Below are positions 9,472 through 18,741 of a DNA stretch of 40,989 nt, piece by piece. Source of the DNA: Verrucomicrobiales bacterium. GTDB lineage: Bacteria > Verrucomicrobiota > Verrucomicrobiia > Verrucomicrobiales > DEV007. The first letter of the stretch is position 1; every line of letters begins with the position of its first letter. The notes below the pieces were generated by a model that did not search any database, had not been told where the DNA came from, and was given only the letters and a program-made list of their open reading frames with translations. The position numbers and the translations under genes are program-made. The stretch lies in contig JARGOZ010000049.1 in assembly GCA_029213025.1 (NCBI GenBank), positions 1 through 40,989 on the forward strand, in the 5' to 3' direction.

Positions 9472-10265
9472 AGTCACCGTGGCCGGATTTTGCTTTGCGA
9501 AACGTCTTCAAAGTGTTAGCGTTGTTGCGTGAAAGTACGGAACCAAACCTGGGTCTCGGCGAAGACAGCCATCGAGCAATCGCGTCGCAGTCGGCGCCGC
9601 TCAGCCGTTCTCGAATCGCGGACTGGGCCCGTGCTGGCGGAAGATGCCTTACGAAAAAGGACTTCGCAGACTCCCTTAATGGACTCCAGGTCGGATCTGA
9701 ATTAGACGCAATCTTTCGCGAAACGCCCTCTTTTGGCAGGTCGATCGCCCGCCGTCTCCAGAATTTCCACGACTTGATGTCCACCGGGTCCTACCAGTTG
9801 ATCGGTGGCGGAGGGGAGGCTGTCGTGTTCTTCGATGAGGAGAGTCAGGACGTGATAAAATTATTCAGTGTGGAAGGGAAAGCGCGATTTGGTTGGGAAA
9901 TCGGAACTGACTTCGAAGGTTTCCGTACAATCGTCCCGGGCAGCCTCGCCACCGCTTTGATTCGTTTTGCGAGAGCTGAGCAGATGTTTCCCTCCGGGCT
10001 GGAGATCGATGCCATCGGAGACGACGGTAGTTTTCTACTGATGCGCCAGCCCTTTATTCTCGGGGAGAATCCATTCCGGCAGGATTTGCACCGCTGGATG
10101 ACCGGGCTCGGCTGGGAGAAGTTCTCACCTGTTACGGAAAACCGTATGCTGGCTGAATTGTCGTGGCGGAAAGATGAAATTTTCGCTACGGATGTGAGAC
10201 CGGAGAATGTGATTTGTGCCGGAAATGATTTTTATTCGATCGATTTCATCATGGGCACGGATTAA
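9468..10265 (+). CDS. kinase-fold protein of unknown substrate
   Basis: I use the ATG at 9468, which overlaps the nagB stop as ATGA, so the two are translationally coupled. A glycine-rich loop GGGGEAVVFFD followed by DVIKLF (beta-strand lysine) near residue 130, and DVRPENVICAGNDFYSIDF at the C-terminus, match the core of protein-kinase-like phosphotransferases (catalytic D..PEN and metal-binding D). The N-terminal 90 residues are basic and look like an accessory domain. It may phosphorylate a small molecule such as a sugar; protein kinase activity is the alternative. Confidence 0.6.
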   Translation: MKSPWPDFALRNVFKVLALLRESTEPNLGLGEDSHRAIASQSAPLSRSRIADWARAGGRCLTKKDFADSLNGLQVGSELDAIFRETPSFGRSIARRLQNFHDLMSTGSYQLIGGGGEAVVFFDEESQDVIKLFSVEGKARFGWEIGTDFEGFRTIVPGSLATALIRFARAEQMFPSGLEIDAIGDDGSFLLMRQPFILGENPFRQDLHRWMTGLGWEKFSPVTENRMLAELSWRKDEIFATDVRPENVICAGNDFYSIDFIMGTD

Positions 10266-10648
10266 CCGGAGCAAATCGCTACCGCATTGGCTGCTGCGTG
10301 GTTATCGGAGTGGCTTAAACTGACCATGACCTCAGTGATGCCTTTCTCCTCGGCAAACTTTTTCCCTTCTCCGAAAAGGACCACGTAGGGTTTCCCCAAC
10401 TCATCTCTGAGAATCTCCATATCCGTCCAGTTGAGGTGTTCGCCGATCCCGACACCAAACGATTTTGCGATGGCTTCTTTGGCCGCAAATCGCACGGCGT
10501 AGTGAGGGCCGGGATACCTCATTTTCGCGCAGTAGGTATGTTCTCTGCGAGTAAAAATGCGATTGATAAACCGGTCCCCGAATTCATTGAGCGAATCCTC
10601 GATTCGATGCGTGTCGACAATATCGATACCTATTCCGTAAATATTCAA
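10262..10648 (-). CDS. acpS: holo-[acyl-carrier-protein] synthase
   Basis: I start at TTG 10648, giving NIYGIGIDIVDTHRI, the normal AcpS N-terminus, and a usual length of about 128 aa. The metal-binding Asp is in GIGIDIVD, the Glu/Lys motif is RFAAKEAIAKSFG, and SLSHSDNHAAANA closes the fold. AcpS transfers 4'-phosphopantetheine from CoA to apo-ACP for fatty acid synthesis, acting as a trimer in the cytoplasm. It is convergent with the kinase-fold gene, and the two ends overlap by four bases. Confidence 0.92.
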   Translation of the reverse strand: MNIYGIGIDIVDTHRIEDSLNEFGDRFINRIFTRREHTYCAKMRYPGPHYAVRFAAKEAIAKSFGVGIGEHLNWTDMEILRDELGKPYVVLFGEGKKFAEEKGITEVMVSLSHSDNHAAANAVAICSG

Positions 10649-10694
10649 AATGAGAGAAATGTTAGAGTGACGTGGGCACACCGGCAAGGAATAC

Positions 10695-11330
10695 TCATGA
10701 TAATTCCCGGGTTAACATAGCGATCCATATAACCACAAGGGCAGTCCAGCCCAGCAATACGGTGATGGTTAAACACAGCGCAATCCACCAACGGAGAGAG
10801 CTTCGGGGAATCCAGCTTTTCGGTTCTTTGCGGAATTTCAACAGGATAAACAAGGCGGCGGGAGCGGTGAACAGCGTAAACGGAAGCAGCGCGAGGAGTC
10901 CCAGAGCCCGGTTGTCCCAAATTTTTAGACCAGCCCGGAATTCGGTGTCGGATTTTTCCTCGCGAAGCCTGTGCAGGCACGGGAGGCAAAGTGTTTTTTC
11001 GCCCCATTCGGCCGCCGCTCTTTGCGACATAAAACACCCGCATTCATCGCAGATTACTTCCGCTGTTACTTCCGGAAAAAACTGACAGGTAGCATCTCCG
11101 TCACCAGCCGGAATACCGGGTGGAACCGGGACGTTTCCCCTGCTCAAGCCGGGAAAGATGCGTGCCGTAACCGGAACCCGGCAAAATCCGCAATGAAAAT
11201 CGAGGACGGGGCCCTTGCCCTGCACCTGCGATGCCAAACGGCAGTTGGGACAGATAATGTTTACCGAAATTTCCGGTAAAGCCGGAATCCTCGGCATCGC
11301 TGGAGGCGTGGTTGTGGGATCTTTCATCAC
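10695..11330 (-). CDS. zinc-ribbon membrane protein
   Basis: 211 aa. Two CxxC pairs (CPNC ... CGFC) near residues 28-50 and two more (CDEC ... CLPC) in the middle are consistent with two structural zinc sites in the cytoplasm. These are followed by two membrane segments (LGLLALLPFTLFTAPAALFI and IALCLTITVLLGWTALVVI). The function is unknown. It sits 10 bp downstream of the RDD gene and close to acpS on the same strand, so it probably belongs to that transcript. Confidence 0.72.
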   Translation of the reverse strand: MMKDPTTTPPAMPRIPALPEISVNIICPNCRLASQVQGKGPVLDFHCGFCRVPVTARIFPGLSRGNVPVPPGIPAGDGDATCQFFPEVTAEVICDECGCFMSQRAAAEWGEKTLCLPCLHRLREEKSDTEFRAGLKIWDNRALGLLALLPFTLFTAPAALFILLKFRKEPKSWIPRSSLRWWIALCLTITVLLGWTALVVIWIAMLTRELS

Positions 11331-11339
11331 AACTTCGGC

Positions 11340-12269
11340 TTATTTGGGGACGACTCTGGTTGATGCAATTCGATCATGAAGAGCCCGTTTTTCGCTATCG
11401 AATGCGGCCATCCAGAATACCGAAGAGAGTACGATGGTCAGAATAGCAGGAAGAGTAAAAGCGAGAAACCATGAGGCGATGATAAAGGCGGAATTGTCCG
11501 ACTGCAGTCCACTGGAAACCATGCCTATAAAAAATACAAACATCAGGTAGGGGAGAATTTTTACTCCTTCCACAAAAATGGGCACCTTGGCCAGCCAGCG
11601 TCCCAGCGAACGTTTGTAGGAAACCCGCGAATCGTCGGGTTGAACAATTTTTGCTCCAATTACCATCTTTCCCAGAGTGCCTTGATATTTCCCTACCATC
11701 AAAATCTCGTACAAGGCTCCGGATGCGTAGGCAATAAAGATCAGCCCGGCAAGTAATATTCCGGCGAGAGCTTCATCTTCGGTGGAAACTCCAAAGTAGG
11801 TTGTGACCCCGAAGAAAACAGCGAAGAGAGCAATTGAGAGTACGGCCATTAAGGCATATTTCACTGTTTCATCGAGAAGTATGCCCAGGAAGCGCCACCA
11901 GAAACCTCTGTACCGGGTGCCGCTCTCGGTGGCATCTGTCACCATTGTGCGCCCGGTCTCCATGAGCGACTGCACAAATTCTTTTTTTGCGTCGACCGCA
12001 ATCAATGCATCGCCGTAAGGGATCATTTCCCCGCGGGGTTGAATCATGGCGGAATGCGCGCATACGGCGAGGTCTGCCGGAGTTCCGTCTTCATTTGATT
12101 CAAAAAGGTCAGCGGCTACCGTGCGGAAAGGTTCCCACCGCTGCATATTTTCCCGCCACACCGCTGTATTGGCATTGATGACCCGGTTGTCATTCAATTC
12201 CAGGATCCCGGAATCATCCACCGGTCCATATTGCCGTCCCCACTGGTCTGTATAATACCATTCAGCCAT
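11340..12269 (-). CDS. RDD family membrane protein with N-terminal GYF_2 domain
   Basis: 309 aa. The N-terminal 50 residues, WYYTDQWGRQYGPVDDSGI ... AVWRENMQRWEPF, form a GYF_2 domain, a peptide-binding module common in planctomycetal and verrucomicrobial membrane proteins. The RDD domain follows, with RYRGFWWRFLGILLDE (arginine and aspartates in the first helix), three to four membrane segments, and GTLGKMVIGAKIV. RDD proteins are often transport-related, but this one's substrate is unknown. Confidence 0.85.
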   Translation of the reverse strand: MAEWYYTDQWGRQYGPVDDSGILELNDNRVINANTAVWRENMQRWEPFRTVAADLFESNEDGTPADLAVCAHSAMIQPRGEMIPYGDALIAVDAKKEFVQSLMETGRTMVTDATESGTRYRGFWWRFLGILLDETVKYALMAVLSIALFAVFFGVTTYFGVSTEDEALAGILLAGLIFIAYASGALYEILMVGKYQGTLGKMVIGAKIVQPDDSRVSYKRSLGRWLAKVPIFVEGVKILPYLMFVFFIGMVSSGLQSDNSAFIIASWFLAFTLPAILTIVLSSVFWMAAFDSEKRALHDRIASTRVVPK

Positions 12270-12332
12270 CTTTCCGTGCCGCTCCGAGTGTGTAGAAATA
12301 CCGGGGAAAAGTAAACCGGGAACCGGATTTTT

Positions 12333-13145
12333 TCAGCCCCCCTGAACCGGAGGCATAATGGCCACTTCATCGCCGGACTGGACAATCTCATTCCGTGAGG
12401 CGTATTCGCAGTTCACCGCGACAAGAAGTTTTTGGTCCCATTCTTTCAGACCTTCGTACCTGGTAAACAGATTATCGAGCAGCTGGCTGATCGATAAAGT
12501 TTGCTCCGGAAGCTGAATTTCCATTTCCTCCTGTCCCGTTATATCTCTGAGCAACGAAAAGAATAAAATGCGAACTGTGATGAATTCCGGTTTAAGGACT
12601 CCTATTAACGGCAAATTCCGGTATTCGCCGTTGTAATCGAGGCCGTATCCGACCACGAATTCATTGCCGACTTCGAATCCGACGTAATCCGCCTCCACTG
12701 ATTCAGCTCTTTCAATTTGCTTGGACAGTAGAACAGCGATTTTTACTGAAAGAGGGGAACATTCCGTGAGAAATCTTCTGCGAATCGCACTGAGCGTTCT
12801 GCCGGTATCGAGGATGTCGTCGAGTAAAATTACATGGCGACCGTCGAGTTTGGGCATCCGGTTTTGCAGGAATGTTACATTGCCTGTGCTCTCCGTTCCA
12901 TCGTAGGATTCGACACTGACAGAGTCGGCTTTTAGAGGTAGATGGATTTCCCGGATCAGATCCGCCATGAACAGCGCTCCTCCCTGCAAAATCGTTACCA
13001 CAGTAAGAGGCTGGCCGGAATACTCATTGGTAATGGCTTCGCCCATATCGGCAATCCGGGAGCAAATCTCTTCCCGGGTGAACAGAATTTTTTCGAGTCG
13101 CTCCTGGAGTCGTTTTTCCAGCGGATTTGAACCTGAATTTTCCAT
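12333..13145 (-). CDS. hpt: hypoxanthine phosphoribosyltransferase fused to a MoaD-like sulfur carrier domain
   Basis: 270 aa. Residues 1-185 are HPRT: ILQGGALFMADLIRE, YDGTESTGNV, the PRPP loop VILLDDILDTGRTL, and the C-terminal YRNLPLIGVLKPE where HPRT normally stops. The frame continues without a stop into about 85 residues of MoaD/ThiS-type beta-grasp sequence (ITVRILFFSLLRDITGQEE ... NCEYASRN ... DEVAIMPPVQGG) ending in Gly-Gly. HPRT salvages hypoxanthine and guanine; MoaD carries the thiocarboxylate for molybdopterin. The fusion is unexpected. A lost stop codon between neighbouring genes is the simplest explanation. Confidence 0.85.
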   Translation of the reverse strand: MENSGSNPLEKRLQERLEKILFTREEICSRIADMGEAITNEYSGQPLTVVTILQGGALFMADLIREIHLPLKADSVSVESYDGTESTGNVTFLQNRMPKLDGRHVILLDDILDTGRTLSAIRRRFLTECSPLSVKIAVLLSKQIERAESVEADYVGFEVGNEFVVGYGLDYNGEYRNLPLIGVLKPEFITVRILFFSLLRDITGQEEMEIQLPEQTLSISQLLDNLFTRYEGLKEWDQKLLVAVNCEYASRNEIVQSGDEVAIMPPVQGG

Positions 13146-13151
13146 CCTGAT

Positions 13152-13529
13152 CTATTTGGTAACGACGAGACACTCGATTTCCACAAGCGCCCCCATAGGA
13201 AGTCCGGCTACAGCCACTGTGGAACGGGCCGGTTTATGATCGCCGAAGAAATCGCCATACAGTTGATTTACAGCCGGAAAATCCTTCATATCGGTCAGGA
13301 AGATCGTGGTCTTGGCGACATCGGTAGGTCTGGCTCCGGCTTCTGCGAGAACTGTGCTCACATTCGAAAGAACCTGTCGGGTTTGAGCTTCGATTCCTCC
13401 TGCCACTATTTCCATTGTGGCGGGATTTAGAGGGATTTGTCCGGAGCAGAAAATGATGCCGTCTACGGCAACTGCATGGGAGTAAGGGCCGATGGCTTTG
13501 GGTGCCCCTTCAGCATTGATTATTTTCAT
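13152..13529 (-). CDS. ridA: RidA family reactive intermediate deaminase
   Basis: The ATG at 13529 gives MKIINAEGAPKAIGPYSHAV, the normal family start; the longer frame adds an unlikely leader. The protein is 125 aa with the RidA core FCSGQIPLNP, TTIFLTDMKDF and ARSTVAVAGLPMGALVEIE (catalytic Arg). RidA hydrolyses 2-aminoacrylate and related enamine or imine intermediates from PLP enzymes, as a cytoplasmic trimer. It is followed seven bases later by the HPRT-MoaD gene, so they likely share a transcript. Confidence 0.93.
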   Translation of the reverse strand: MKIINAEGAPKAIGPYSHAVAVDGIIFCSGQIPLNPATMEIVAGGIEAQTRQVLSNVSTVLAEAGARPTDVAKTTIFLTDMKDFPAVNQLYGDFFGDHKPARSTVAVAGLPMGALVEIECLVVTK

Positions 13530-13572
13530 AGAAGATCTTCGCCCAGAATCGGAATAGGTAAACGGTGAACAC

Positions 13573-13607
13573 AAAAAAAGCTCAGGTTGTGACGCCTGAG
13601 CTTTTTT
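13573..13607 (-). terminator. intrinsic terminator, possibly bidirectional
   Basis: A perfect GCTCAGG / CCTGAGC stem with an 8-base loop, flanked by A and T runs on both sides. It lies just downstream of pilT on the minus strand. Confidence 0.85.
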
Positions 13608-13625
13608 ACGGAATGGTAAAAACGG

Positions 13626-14723
13626 TTATTCGACGCCACCTGCGGAGTTACCCAGTTCAGCATGTTCAGGCGGCAGCGCTCCCCGGAATCGGGATTTGTC
13701 GATTGCTTTCATATAGGCTTCAAGAGGTCCGACTTGTCCGGAAACCATCTTTTCCCAGATTGAGTCATCCATAAACTGCATGCCGTATTCTTTTCCTCCG
13801 GTGATGACGTCGTGGAGCTTTTGGGTCTTACCCTCCCGGATCACTGAACTTACAGCCGGGGTAGCGACCAGAATTTCATTTACGGCAACCCTGCCCGGTA
13901 TGTCATCTCTTTTACACAGCAGCTGGGCGACCACTCCGCGCAGGGAACCTGCGAGCATGGTTCGAACCTGGGCCTGTTGATCGGAAGGAAAAACATCCAC
14001 AAGTCGGTCAACCGTCTTGCGGGCATTGTTGGTGTGCAGTGTTCCGAAAACCAGCAATCCGGTTTCGGCAGCGGTTAGCGCGAGGGAAATGGTCTCCAGA
14101 TCCCGCATCTCCCCAACCAGAACGATATCGGCATCTTCCCGGAGAGAGGCTCTCAAACCATCCGCGAAACTGGGACAGTGAATGGGAACTTCCCGCTGAG
14201 TGATAGTCGACTTCTTGTTTTTGTGCACGAACTCGATGGGTTCCTCAACGGTAATGATGTGACGCGCGTAGCTGCGGTTGATGTAATCGATGAGAGCGGC
14301 CAATGTAGTCGACTTTCCGGAGCCGGTCGGACCCGTCACCAAAACAAGACCACTGCGCATATCCCCGAAGGTTTCGATGGTGTCGGGAACATTTAACTCC
14401 TGCAGCGTTTTAATTTCTGTTGGAATCAAACGGAATACTGCTCCGAGTCCGTTTTTCTGCTGGAAATAGTTGCAGCGGAAGCGGGAATCCGCATCCATTT
14501 CGTAGGCGAAGTCGAGGTCGCCCTTTTCCAGATAGCGCTCATAGGCTCTGGGCTCACAGATTTCCCGAAGCATGGCATCGATGGTAGAATGGTCCAGAAT
14601 ACCATCTGAAATCGGGGCTACAGCACCGTGTGCCCTCATCTTGGGCGGCTGCCCTTCACTGAGGTGAAGATCGGAACCACCGGAGGAGACGAGGTGTTGA
14701 AAATATTGATCGATTACGGCCAT
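13626..14723 (-). CDS. pilT: PilT-type type IV pilus retraction ATPase
   Basis: 365 aa. It shows the PilT N-terminal PAS-like domain (LVSSGGSDLHLSEGQPP), Walker A GPTGSGKSTT, an Asp box around TVEEPIEFVH, Walker B LVGEMRDLETI, and the His box GTLHTNNA. The hexameric ATPase powers retraction of type IV pili at the inner membrane. It lies 34 bp downstream of a second PilT-family gene on the same strand, a pilT/pilU-like pair. The terminator just beyond its 3' end closes the unit. Confidence 0.92.
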   Translation of the reverse strand: MAVIDQYFQHLVSSGGSDLHLSEGQPPKMRAHGAVAPISDGILDHSTIDAMLREICEPRAYERYLEKGDLDFAYEMDADSRFRCNYFQQKNGLGAVFRLIPTEIKTLQELNVPDTIETFGDMRSGLVLVTGPTGSGKSTTLAALIDYINRSYARHIITVEEPIEFVHKNKKSTITQREVPIHCPSFADGLRASLREDADIVLVGEMRDLETISLALTAAETGLLVFGTLHTNNARKTVDRLVDVFPSDQQAQVRTMLAGSLRGVVAQLLCKRDDIPGRVAVNEILVATPAVSSVIREGKTQKLHDVITGGKEYGMQFMDDSIWEKMVSGQVGPLEAYMKAIDKSRFRGALPPEHAELGNSAGGVE

Positions 14724-14757
14724 AATTTTGTTTGAATGTTAGACTTTTTCTTTGGGG

Positions 14758-15843
14758 TTATATGCCGAGAGCTGATTTTACAGTGGCCGGATCGATAGCG
14801 CGCTGCACGGCTTCCTCCTGGCTGATTTTGTCCTCTGCTACGAGGGCGAGAAGCGCATCGTCCATCATGATCATACCCACGTTTTTCCCGGTTTGCATCA
14901 CGCCGGGAAGCATGAATGTCTTTCCGTCTCTGACGAGAGCGGAAACAGCGGGAGTGTTGACCAGAAGTTCAAGTGCCAGTTCCCGGCCGGTTCCATCTTT
15001 TCTGGGAACCAGTTGTTGAGAAATGATTCCCCGAAGAGACTCACCTACCATGATCCGAATCTGTTCCCTTTGTTCGGTGGGGAATACATCCAGAACCCGG
15101 TCGAGAGTTCGGGCCGCACTACCGGTGTGAAGTGTGGCGAGAACGAGGTGGCCGGTTTCCGCCGCTGTGATCGCGAGCGAAATCGTTTCCAGATCGCGCA
15201 TTTCACCCACCATGATGATATCCGGATCCTCACGCAAAGCAGCTCGTAGTGCGTGGGAGAAACTCTCGGTATGAGTATGGATTTCCCTCTGGTTTACATG
15301 ACAGTTTTTCGAATCAATCACATATTCAATAGGATCCTCGAGCGTGATAATATGATCTTCCCGGTCTTCGTTGATTTCATTGATCAGCGAAGCCAGCGTG
15401 GTTGACTTACCTGACCCAACCGCTCCGGTTACGAGCACGAGACCATTCTGATATTCGAGCAGCGGCTTGATTGCATTCGGTAAGCCCAACTCATCCATGG
15501 TCCGCAGGCTGGTACTGACGACCCGGAAAACCATTTCCCATCCGAGACGGGATTTGACAACCGAGGCACGAAATCGGCCAAAACCCGGGTCGTAGGCGAA
15601 ATCGACATCCCCCTTTTCTTCAATCCTCCTCAGTTCCGACTCGGGAAGATAATTTTTCGCGAGCTTTTCGGTTTGTTCGGGAGTTAACTCTTCAGCATTC
15701 TCCCAAATTGGTTGAAGGAGGCCAAATCGCCGCCACTTCGGTTTGGATGTTGGAGCCAGGTGGACGTCAGATACATCATACTGCTGAGCGAGCCTCAGGT
15801 ATTCATCGACGTGGTCCAGAGCTGGAACAGTTTCTTCAGACAT
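14758..15843 (-). CDS. PilT/PilU-family ATPase
   Basis: 361 aa, first of the two-gene pair. Walker A reads GAVGSGKSTT, Walker B MVGEMRDLETI, and ATLHTGSAART is the His box; the Asp box is LEDPIEYV. The N-terminus (RLAQQYDVSDVHLAPTSKPK) is the PilT N-domain but differs more from consensus than the downstream copy, so a PilU-like accessory retraction role is plausible. All catalytic motifs are intact. Confidence 0.88.
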   Translation of the reverse strand: MSEETVPALDHVDEYLRLAQQYDVSDVHLAPTSKPKWRRFGLLQPIWENAEELTPEQTEKLAKNYLPESELRRIEEKGDVDFAYDPGFGRFRASVVKSRLGWEMVFRVVSTSLRTMDELGLPNAIKPLLEYQNGLVLVTGAVGSGKSTTLASLINEINEDREDHIITLEDPIEYVIDSKNCHVNQREIHTHTESFSHALRAALREDPDIIMVGEMRDLETISLAITAAETGHLVLATLHTGSAARTLDRVLDVFPTEQREQIRIMVGESLRGIISQQLVPRKDGTGRELALELLVNTPAVSALVRDGKTFMLPGVMQTGKNVGMIMMDDALLALVAEDKISQEEAVQRAIDPATVKSALGI

Positions 15844-16003
15844 GTTTAGGTTGGTTTTGGGCGTTTGCTAGTTTCCTTGTTAGTTCTGTAGTGGAAATGA
15901 TCCTACCACTGTCCCAATGATTATCTTTACTGAATTGTCCACAGGCAAGCCGAAAAACAACGAACTTGCGGAGTGATTTTAGTCGGCACCGGGCTGAATT
16001 CAC

Positions 16004-16906
16004 TTGCCAATCAGGGCTCCTGCGAAGAAGAGTTTATCCGTTGTGAAATCGATAATCGGTCTGTTCGTCTTCTTTCTTGTCTTCGCGCTCGTTGGTGTGG
16101 CTACTCATTTTGCCATCTACAACAAGCCGGGTATCTTCATTTGGTCCCAAAATGAGGCGGGAGGCTTCTCCCAGACTACGCTGAAAGCGGAAGGGCCCAC
16201 ACTGGTAAAACCCGCCGGCGAGGAGAAGCAGAAAATCGAAAATCCTGTGGAAAAAGCTGAACCGGAGGAAAAAGCTCCTCCAGCTCCTGAAGTCGCCGCA
16301 GACCCGGAACCGCAGGCCGAAGTAGACCCGAACGTGATACCTCTTTTTAACGGAAAAGATCTTGGTAACTGGGAAATCACCCAGTATGGCGGGGAAGGGG
16401 AGGTGATCGTAAACGAAGAAGGTGAACTGGAATTTGGATTCGGCGCTATTCTCACCGGGGTTCATTGGAGTGTCGATCCGCCACAAACTTCCAACTATGA
16501 GATATCTCTCGAAGCGATGAAGCTGGATGGAACCGATTTCTTCTGCGCACTGACATTTCCCGTAAAAGACAGCCACGCCAGTTTCGTCATCGGTGGTTGG
16601 GGCGGTGGTATCGTCGGAATCTCCAGTGTGGATGATCTGGACGCCTCGGAAAACGAGACGATGAACATTGAAGGCTTCAATGAAGGTGTCTGGTACAAAG
16701 TCAAAGTCCGCGTGACTGACGAGAAAATTCAGGCCTGGATTGATGATTCTGAAATGGTCGATCTCGACTTGAAAGACCGGAAAATCAGTCTGCGGCCCGG
16801 TGATATCGAACTTTCCGTCCCAATTGGACTGGCCAGTTTTCAGACCAGAGCGAAGTATCGGAATTTGGTTTGGACTAATCTTTCGGACGCAAACGGCGCA
16901 GAATAG
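16004..16906 (+). CDS. membrane-anchored DUF1080/LamG-fold protein
   Basis: 300 aa from TTG 16004; no good ATG lies before the membrane segment IIGLFVFFLVFALVGVATHF. A low-complexity P/E/A linker follows (about residues 75-110), then a DUF1080 domain beginning VIPLFNGKDLGNWEI and including FCALTFPVKDSHASFVIGG. DUF1080 domains are concanavalin-like folds abundant in PVC bacteria and linked to carbohydrate binding or 3-keto-glycoside hydrolysis. Here one domain is tethered outside the membrane. Confidence 0.78.
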   Translation: MPIRAPAKKSLSVVKSIIGLFVFFLVFALVGVATHFAIYNKPGIFIWSQNEAGGFSQTTLKAEGPTLVKPAGEEKQKIENPVEKAEPEEKAPPAPEVAADPEPQAEVDPNVIPLFNGKDLGNWEITQYGGEGEVIVNEEGELEFGFGAILTGVHWSVDPPQTSNYEISLEAMKLDGTDFFCALTFPVKDSHASFVIGGWGGGIVGISSVDDLDASENETMNIEGFNEGVWYKVKVRVTDEKIQAWIDDSEMVDLDLKDRKISLRPGDIELSVPIGLASFQTRAKYRNLVWTNLSDANGAE

Positions 16907-17227
16907 GCTAAGTTTTCAAAACTTGCTGATTCTGAGCAGGTAGATTCCGTTAAAGTCAAAAATCTTTACGTGGCAGTCTTGACTAACTGTTGATCATCAG
17001 CCAAGCTGGAAATTCCACCGCGAACTCAAATCATACTTTGGGCATTTTTATGGCTACTATAAATTCTTGCCAATTTTGACCTTTTGCCGAACTAAATTAT
17101 CAAGTTTTTTTAATCTAATGCTTGACCAAGCTTGAATATGCTGTCTGGATTATAAAAACAAATTTTTTGTTTTTAACGACAACCAAAATTCAACACAAGC
17201 AAACTAACTGAAAACGGAACAAACCGC
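16907..17227. other. AT-rich intergenic region
   Basis: No gene is supported in these 320 bp. A small palindrome AAGTTTTCAAAACTT follows the DUF1080 stop. An A/T palindrome AAAAACAAA / TTTGTTTTT lies near 17155-17180, just before the next gene, and may be an operator or weak hairpin. A TTGACC box near 17123 may be a -35 element, but its spacing to an A/T-rich -10 is not ideal. Confidence 0.4.
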
Positions 17228-18247
17228 ATGAATTTACGAGACCAACTCAAAGAAATCCTTCCTGACATTCTGCCAAGGAATCCCAACAAATCCATCAAGG
17301 GGACGGAATTGATCGAATCCGTGAAGTATCTCCTCAAGCAGGAATACTCTGATGCCACTCTCCGGTATCACTTCTCAATCATGTCGTGCGATCCGTCTTC
17401 GCCGATAGCTAAGGTCGCCCAGGGACAGGGATATTATCTCCGCACCGAGACGATTCATTCCCTGAACAGTGCCCGGAACATGATTAGTTCCGGTGGTTCT
17501 GAGCATCTCGCCTTCACGAACGAAAATTCAGATCTGTCGATCACCCGCGCCAATAAATTCAGAGCTGTGGTTCAGCGCTATTTCGAAGCCGAGAGCAAAT
17601 CTCCGTTCGCTTTCGAGGAATCATTTTCAACCAACGCCTACGAAAATCGCTGGAAAGTTCCGGATATGGCAGTGGTGGAATGGAAGTCCGGTGAAAAATC
17701 AGAGGATGGTATCGTTCTGAACCGCAATCAGGCGGAAGTTCTCAGCAAGCTGGGAATTACCCCGATCCGAATTTCCGGCGCAAAACTTCGTTTGGAGCTG
17801 AATCCTCACGATGTTTGTGAAGATCTCCACCAGTGCCTTGCCACTTCGGAATGGGCCAATGGCGGACAAATTATCATCGCTGCTCCTATCGAAGACAAAG
17901 AGCTGAGGGAGAGAGTCATGGATTTCGCCAACCGTTATGGAATCGGCGTTACATCTTTCGGACTGGATGCCGACATGATCGACGATCTGCCTGAACCGGC
18001 AGCGATTGAAAATCTGCAGGCCCAGGAGTTCGAGGCAATTCAGTCTCTTTTCAAAATTACTCACTACGCGGTGCCTAAAAGCCGCGAATATTTTGATTGG
18101 AAACATGTCAACACGTCCTCCGGCGAGAACGAAGACTTCGGTCGCTTCGAAAGGTGGATATCCAAATGTCTCGTCGAAGAGCGCGTCATGTCTCCCCGCG
18201 AATTTCTTCACCTCGAACGCACCAACGTTTCTGTTGCCGTAGCCTAG
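17228..18247 (+). CDS. possible winged-helix plus nuclease-fold protein
   Basis: 339 aa. The first 75 residues (IKGTELIESVKYLL ... ATLRYHFSIM) look like a winged-helix DNA-binding domain. Near residue 140, KVPDMAVVEWKSGE fits a PD...ExK-type nuclease core, although spacing between the acidic residues is short. The C-terminal part has Rossmann-like strands (GGQIIIAAPIEDKELRERV). I do not recognise the family; a restriction- or repair-type nuclease is an inference. The long AT-rich upstream region suggests it is regulated. Confidence 0.6.
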   Translation: MNLRDQLKEILPDILPRNPNKSIKGTELIESVKYLLKQEYSDATLRYHFSIMSCDPSSPIAKVAQGQGYYLRTETIHSLNSARNMISSGGSEHLAFTNENSDLSITRANKFRAVVQRYFEAESKSPFAFEESFSTNAYENRWKVPDMAVVEWKSGEKSEDGIVLNRNQAEVLSKLGITPIRISGAKLRLELNPHDVCEDLHQCLATSEWANGGQIIIAAPIEDKELRERVMDFANRYGIGVTSFGLDADMIDDLPEPAAIENLQAQEFEAIQSLFKITHYAVPKSREYFDWKHVNTSSGENEDFGRFERWISKCLVEERVMSPREFLHLERTNVSVAVA

Positions 18248-18269
18248 GCAGCTGACTTACTGGTAGCAC

Positions 18270-18665
18270 ATGGATGATATAAAAAATCAAAATGTGCTCG
18301 GTGAAGAACTGGTTCCCTGCAGTATTGATCCTGTTACGGGGTTCTACAGGAGCGGCAGCTGCGAGGTTGGGCCGGAAGACCACGGTTGTCACGCCGTTTG
18401 TTGCGTGATGACCGATGAGTTTCTTGAGTTTAGTAAAAGCGTCGGCAACGATCTCTCTACACCGGTGCCGGAATTCGGATTTCCAGGCCTGCAAACCGGT
18501 CAAAGGTGGTGCGTGTGTGCCGGGAGGTGGAAAGAGGCTCTCGATGCCGGATTTGCCTCTCCGGTCGTCCTTGAAGCCACTTCTGCAGCTGCACTGAAAT
18601 ACGTTTCCCGCAGTATTCTGGAAGAATACGGAGTCGATGCCCTCGACAGTGATTTAGATCACTGA
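18270..18665 (+). CDS. DUF2237 family protein
   Basis: 131 aa. Nearly the whole protein matches DUF2237: NVLGEELVPCSIDPVTGFYR, GPEDHGCHAVCCVMTDEFL, GNDLSTPVPEFGFPGL, WCVCAGRWKEAL and VVLEATS. Several conserved cysteines suggest a metal or redox site. The biochemical role is unknown. It follows the previous gene by 22 bp. Confidence 0.88.
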   Translation: MDDIKNQNVLGEELVPCSIDPVTGFYRSGSCEVGPEDHGCHAVCCVMTDEFLEFSKSVGNDLSTPVPEFGFPGLQTGQRWCVCAGRWKEALDAGFASPVVLEATSAAALKYVSRSILEEYGVDALDSDLDH

Positions 18666-18741
18666 AAAACGCTTGCAGTTGTTCGGAAACAATCTTTCTG
18701 TTGGGGCTACGCTCAATCACTCATCAAAAACCGTAAAAACC

